Part shown: one piece after another, positions 59,295 to 64,000 of the stretch
Position numbering within the stretch: position 1 is the first letter of the stretch
How the letters are laid out: each line of letters opens with the position of its first letter
Assembly: GCA_030435675.1 (NCBI GenBank)
Contig: CM059624.1
Location: forward strand, 10,316,769-10,380,768
Direction: 5' to 3'
Length of the DNA: 64,000 bases
Source of the DNA: Steinernema hermaphroditum
Taxonomy: Eukaryota > Nematoda > Chromadorea > Rhabditida > Steinernematidae
Made by a program: the position numbers and the translations under genes
Notes under the pieces: generated by a model
Seen by the model: the letters and a program-made list of their open reading frames with translations, nothing else
Told to the model about the DNA's origin: nothing
Databases searched by the model: none

Positions 59295-62292
59295 ATGAAG
59301 AATCCAGATGGTGATTGGTCACACCAGAAAGCGCGGGAGGCGATGGAGGACGACAGCGATGGAGAGAGCGACGAGAGTCGCAGCACCGCTTCTTTGAGTT
59401 CAACTGATAGCGAACTCGAGTCCGTGGAGACCGACGAAGAATTGCCAGTTGTCGAAGACCATGCCGACAACCCGGATCGCCTTCTGAAGATTGTGGACCG
59501 TTGGAATGCACCCGTGAGTCCTTTTTTCTTCAATTTTTTTTGGAACGGTAGCGTCTTTCAGTTCGCAAATGCACAGTTCATCGAGCCGCGCTTTCACGAG
59601 CGTAGCCAGTTCGACGTACAGCGGGATGATGATTTCCACTTGAATCCTGAGACTGCCTACTTCAAACGTGAAGATTTGGTTGTTCTTCCCGATGAAAATG
59701 CTGATACTGTAGAATACGAGGTCGATCATGAGGTGAGACCTTCTTTCCGGCGCTAATTACTGTTTTTTTGTTTCAGGATTTGATCTTCCTCAACAAATTC
59801 AACAAGTGTCGCGCGGAAGACGGACCTAAGTTTCTTACGGATAGAAAATTCGAGCAAATCATGGATGCGTTGGAAAAGGCGTGCCACTTCCAATGCACCG
59901 ACCAGGACAAACAGTTCGATCAAGCGTCGGGTTGCTGTATATGTCGTGAAGGAGAAGCTGATCAGTCAAATCAGATCCTCTTCTGCGATATGTGCAACAT
60001 TGCCGTTCACCAGGTGTGTGAATTCTTTAATATGCTTTGATAGGGAAAGGAACACTGCTCAAGGAAATCCTTCATTAGATTATTGCCTGGAATCTTCCCG
60101 CTGTTTCTACTTTCGTATGTTCTTTTCCACGTCTGCCAAAACAGTGGCTTTTCCATCATTGTCTCTATTCTTTTACGAAACAAAATCTTTGTTTAGGATT
60201 GCTATGGAGTTCCATACGTCCCCGAAGGACAGTGGTTTTGCCGTCGTTGTCAGATTTCTCCTTCCGTTGCTGTCAATTGCGTCGCTTGCTTCCAAAGCAC
60301 TGGAGCGCTGAAGCGGACTACTTGTGGACGTTGGGCCCATGTCGTCTGCACAATTTGGGTGAACGAACTGCACTTCGGCAATACAGCATTCATGGAACCA
60401 ATCGAAAACGTTGACTTTGCTCTGAAACGAAGGCGAAAACTGCGTTGCATCGTTTGCAAGAGGCGTGGAGGCGCTTGTCTGCAGTGCAGTAAGAAGCACT
60501 GCAGTTTCGCGTTCCACGTAACTTGCGCCATCACCGCTGGCTTCGAAATGCGTGTGAATGAAACTGGCGAAGGCTCTGTGGAAGCGAACGTTTACAGTCA
60601 CTTCATCTTCTGCCCTATGCATTCCTACTGCAAAGGGTGAGTTGAGCCAGCACACTGTTCGCCTCTAATCGTAATTTTCCAGTGCCCACGGAAACAAGAA
60701 ACGCAAAGCCAGGGCGATGGTGAACGTCGATGAGAAGATTCTGAATGAAAAAGCGGTTACGAGCATTCCAGTCATAACGCCAGAGAAGATTGAAGAATTA
60801 AGGAACGCTCTACAAATAGATAACATGGAACAAATCGTTGGATACTGGTTCCAGAAACGCAAGGCTCACGGAGGAATTCCGATGATCAGAAGGCTCCAGG
60901 TTGGAATGACAGGATGCCGCTTTGACGAGTCAAGCGTCGAGGATATACCGAAAGAAAAGCTTAGCAAACCTTTGCTCGAAGCTGAACCTCGGCCTGGACC
61001 CAGTGGACTGAACCTTAGCTCAAGCGATTACTCCTCACCTCCTGTCCTCGTCCGAGAGGATTCACCGTTAAGTGCAGAGGATTTCAAACCTATGCACACC
61101 TTAAAGACGATGCTGTCGATGGTATTAAGAAGAGAGAAGCTGAAGAGAACAAGGATCAACCTTCGGCGCGAACTATTTGAGGAGTCCACGAGCGCTTTGC
61201 ACGCGATTTTGCTGGAAACATTGGATTTGCTGGCCGAAAAGGACCCCAGCGCTATCTTTGCGGAACCCGTGAAAGAAGAAGAAGTTCCCGGATACCATCG
61301 TATCATCAAACACCCAATGGATTTGTCAAAAATGAGGAAGAAAGTGGAAGACGAGGCATATCGATCTTTGGGCGATTTCAAATCAGATTTCATTTTGATG
61401 ATGGATAACTGTAAAGCCTTCAACAAAGAGAATGCGTACTTCTTGGAGTACGGCAGTAAGTTCCGGTCCGCTGGTTTGAAGATATTTCGGCAACAGGAAA
61501 GGCGATTAGAGGACCAAAGCAAGGTCATTTCTGAAGTTCTACAATCACTAAAACATCTAAATACAAAGAAGGAGCCAAAAATCGAAATCAACCTGGAAGA
61601 TCCGGTGCTTATTGAGGAGCATGTTGAGGAGACAGAAGAAGAAACGTGTCCGGATAAAAGTAGGACTGTTCTTGTAAGAGTGCTGTAGGAACTACCGTTG
61701 TTTTAGGTATGCCGTTTATGCGTCAGGACTTTACGAACACTTCGTTCCCGAAAGCCAGAGAATGCACTCCGATGTCCCCATTACTCCAGCGTGAAGGCCA
61801 CAACGACAACCGAATAGTATTCCGTTCCCAGAGTTTGGATTCGGACAATAGTGGCAGTGACGATGAGAATCGCGAAGACATCGACGATTCATGGAACGCG
61901 CCCGAACCCATCGAGATCGACGAGTCTTTGATTGATTCCGAGGATCAGTTCCTCCATGACGACATCGTTTGGGTGGACGGATATTCAACTCCTGGGAGGG
62001 TGGTCGATCCGAGGATGAAGGCGCTCTTCACCGCTGACATTTCCTTCACGGCCATTATGCAGGACAAGCCGAAGGATTCGGTTTCCAATGAATACTGTTT
62101 GGTCTTCTTCTTCGACAAGCACAAATCATGGTATCCTTACATCGACATCTCAATTTTTATCATAACTTTTGCAGGGGCTGGTTCCCAGCGGCCGATCTAA
62201 GCCACTGTGACGTCATGAAGGAGGCTGAGAACAGCAGATCGGACATGGCCATCGAATGTGCGAGACGCTACTGGGAAAGTGCGCAGCTCTAG
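59295..62292 (+). CDS. lin-49: BRPF/LIN-49 homologue with PHD, ePHD, bromodomain, PWWP
   Basis: Seven exons, phases consistent: 59295-59513, 59562-59732, 59777-60013, 60197-60636, 60683-61659, 61707-62130, 62175-62292; 861 aa. Order: acidic Ser-rich start, EPL-like region, PHD (CCICREGEADQSNQILFCDM..DCYGVPYVPEGQWFCRRC), extended PHD (CIVCKRRGGACLQC..FHVTCA..FCPMH), bromodomain (VPGYHRIIKHPMDLSKMRKK; Asn in NCKAFNK) and a C-terminal PWWP (DDIVWVDGYSTPGRVVDP..FFFDKHKSWGWFPAADL). This is the full BRPF plan except for the N-terminal C2H2 finger. In C. elegans the single family member LIN-49 maintains Hox expression with histone acetyltransferases. The start may lie in an unseen upstream exon. Confidence 0.9.
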
Positions 62293-62408
62293 CCGGCGTT
62301 CCGTAGTCTTTATTACCCTTATTTTGGATCTCCGCTACGAAACTGCCAAACATAGTCACACCGTGAAATAACTATTGAAATACGTGTATATTAATGAACT
62401 GTAGATAG

Positions 62409-63467
62409 CTACACCGAAGCTTGAGTGTCCTGCTCGCCTGATGGGGTGTTAATCTTGTCCTTGTTGACTTCGATGACGGCGGCGTAGACGACCTTCTCCG
62501 TTGTTTTCCCGGAGGGGAACTTAATCTCCTCGATACGGTAGTCGGTGGCCGCAAAGTTCTTCGACATGATGTCCATGATCGCTCTCAGCCCCTCGCTTTC
62601 GCAAACGCTCTCCTCGAAAGGAAAAGCCAGAAGATAGTGATCCTTCGAAGGGTGCTTGTAAATGGCGCACTTGTCACACAGCGCGTTCTGAACTACGGTA
62701 GGTGGGCGAACGTCGCATTTTCGCCTACCGTATGTTTGTCGGGAATGGGCGAACATATTTTACAGTAGAAGGAGCAATCAGCGAAGAGTTTCTTCTTGCA
62801 AGAGGAGCACGTTATGGTCATCTTGCTGACATACTCGAAATACATGTCCTTTATATCTGAAACAACTGAATTCCTGAAAGCCTTGCATTCAAACCGACCG
62901 TTGTACAGAACGCTGTGGAAGAGCAGTAGAGTACCCGTGTAGGGTCCACAGTTGGCGCACTTCATTTTACACTCGACAGCGCAGCCATACAGAGTCTCCT
63001 TCCGTTCCAACTTCGTCATGTTACAGGTCACTTTGTGCGGAAGAACGGCGTCTTCAAGGATTAGAGGCAAGCTGCACTTCTTGCACTTGGGCAGCGAACG
63101 CACCATCCGCTGTATAATCTCCCACTCCTTCATCGGCCCTAAAACACGGGGTCAGCAAGCGAGAGCAAATGGCACACGTCGGGTCGGCAAGTTGGTCGTC
63201 CGCTTCTGCGTCGCCGCGGATCGTCGCCGCCGTCCGTCTGCAAAGGAAGTGCGTCTCGGCGAGGGTGGGGCGGAACGGTACCATTTTGAGGACAAAGCAC
63301 TTTGTTGTGATTGCGAAGCGCAACTCCTTCCGCCGGCTACTATCATCGAGAGCGGCTTCTACTTCACTGGCAGTGTAAATGCAACTCTCCTGACCATCGT
63401 TCATGCAAATATCGTATAACTCATCTATGACGGATCCTTTGAAGCACGGGATCTTCCAGTTTTGCAG
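62409..63467 (-). CDS. Cys-rich protein of unknown function (5' end unresolved)
   Basis: Three exons joined by phase: 63467-63341 (WKIPCFKGSVIDELYDIC.., YTASEVEAALDD), 63138-62729 and 62687-62409. The middle exon carries several CxxC pairs (CKKCSLPLIL, CKMKCANCGPYTG, CSSCKKKLFADCSFYCKIC) and the last begins NALCDKCAIYKHP, so it may form two or more zinc ribbons. The last exon then becomes mixed alpha/beta (YLLAFPFEESVCESEGLRAI) and ends QDTQASV. I do not recognise the family. A 5' exon must exist: the frame before 63467 is closed by an acceptor, and a candidate start at 63907 (MLEEVHSFSGSPLKER) could not be joined. Confidence 0.55.
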
Positions 63468-64000
63468 CTGCAAAGTAAAAAATGTGTGGAATGCGTTGAC
63501 GAAAAACGATTTTTTGCAGAGTTTTTGTCCACTTTTTTAATGGGAAAGCAGTTCATGTTTTCTCCTATCCTCCCAATAGTTCAGAGCATCCAATTGATTC
63601 TGAGAGTGACTGTTCAGGAATGGGCGACAATGTGGCAAAATCAGTTGTTAAAATGGCTACCGTAACAGAAGAGTCATGGAAGAGTGTGCAAGGCAGCAAC
63701 ACTCGGAGTAATTCATTTGACCGCCTTTTTTATTGAATTTCCTCGTTATGCATAAGTGACCGAAAGAGCGTATCCAGGACGACGCCACAAAGAGCGTAAG
63801 GGGCGTTATTGAAACATTTCAATCGAATAAGTGCAAAGTGTGCGGCGTTTGGAGGTGACTCTCTCCTTCAAAGGCGAGCCACTGAAAGAATGAACTTCCT
63901 CCAGCATTATTTCCCGAGTGGTTTTTCCGATGTGGTTTTGTGACTGAAACTATACCGTCAGCCCTCACGTTACTCGGTTCAGAAAATCTGTTACTGTAAC
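63468..64000. other. Upstream part of the Cys-rich gene; candidate first exon only
   Basis: A minus frame from ATG 63907 runs about 33 codons with coding-like composition but has no good donor. Otherwise nothing recognised. Confidence 0.25.

Noticed and set aside
1..64000. Bacterial-type systems, CRISPR arrays or operators
   Set aside because: Spliced genes throughout and no regularly spaced repeat arrays other than the foldback arms.

Overview
The window is eukaryotic and looks like a free-living or insect-associated nematode. Genes have many short introns (about 42-60 nt, GT..AG, with TTTCAG or TTTTAG acceptors), several starts lie just after a TTTCAG-like site as expected for spliced-leader addition, and the families fit (MSP-domain protein, LIPL-type lipases, ERG28, a LIN-49/BRPF pair). 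All gene models were built by hand from splice sites and reading-frame phase; exon junctions quoted as phase-consistent add up to whole codons. Species cannot be named from this sequence.

Left part (1-12 kb): the 5' end of an ankyrin-like gene leaves the window at base 1. A long gene-poor stretch follows, then a CYP4-type cytochrome P450 on the minus strand (6.4-9.8 kb) and a 0.7 kb foldback element built of inverted 15-bp tandem repeats (10.5-11.3 kb).

Accessory cluster (13.3-22.4 kb): four near-identical two-exon genes encode an 82-85 aa secreted Pro/Cys/Gly peptide. They are arranged as a mirror image around two divergent acid-lipase genes: PPP1(-), lipase1(+), PPP2(-), centre, PPP3(+), lipase2(-), PPP4(+). 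A scrap of a lipase 3' end beside PPP1 shows that the unit has been copied and broken. A tRNA-derived repeat sits near the centre of symmetry.

Neuropeptide and membrane-gene region (23-38.5 kb): a secreted LDLa-domain precursor with a short peptide ending in GGKR (prohormone-4/IDLSRF-like layout) is followed by about 10 kb with no convincing gene, then a single-pass membrane protein with two CxxC pairs and a PPPPY tail whose first exon is uncertain.

Gene-dense right part (39.8-51 kb): a SOL-type calpain, DNAJC11 and ERG28-like genes lie head to tail about 200 bp apart and may form an operon. Next come a THAP-domain gene, two unrelated-looking four-helix membrane proteins and an MSP-domain protein. 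The 51-55.9 kb stretch is gene-poor and holds a mariner-type TIR element.

Right end (55.9-64 kb): two tandem BRPF/LIN-49-like chromatin readers, the first without a PWWP domain and the second with one, flank a PET117 cytochrome-oxidase assembly gene on the opposite strand. The window ends in a Cys-rich gene of unknown function whose 5' end is not resolved.
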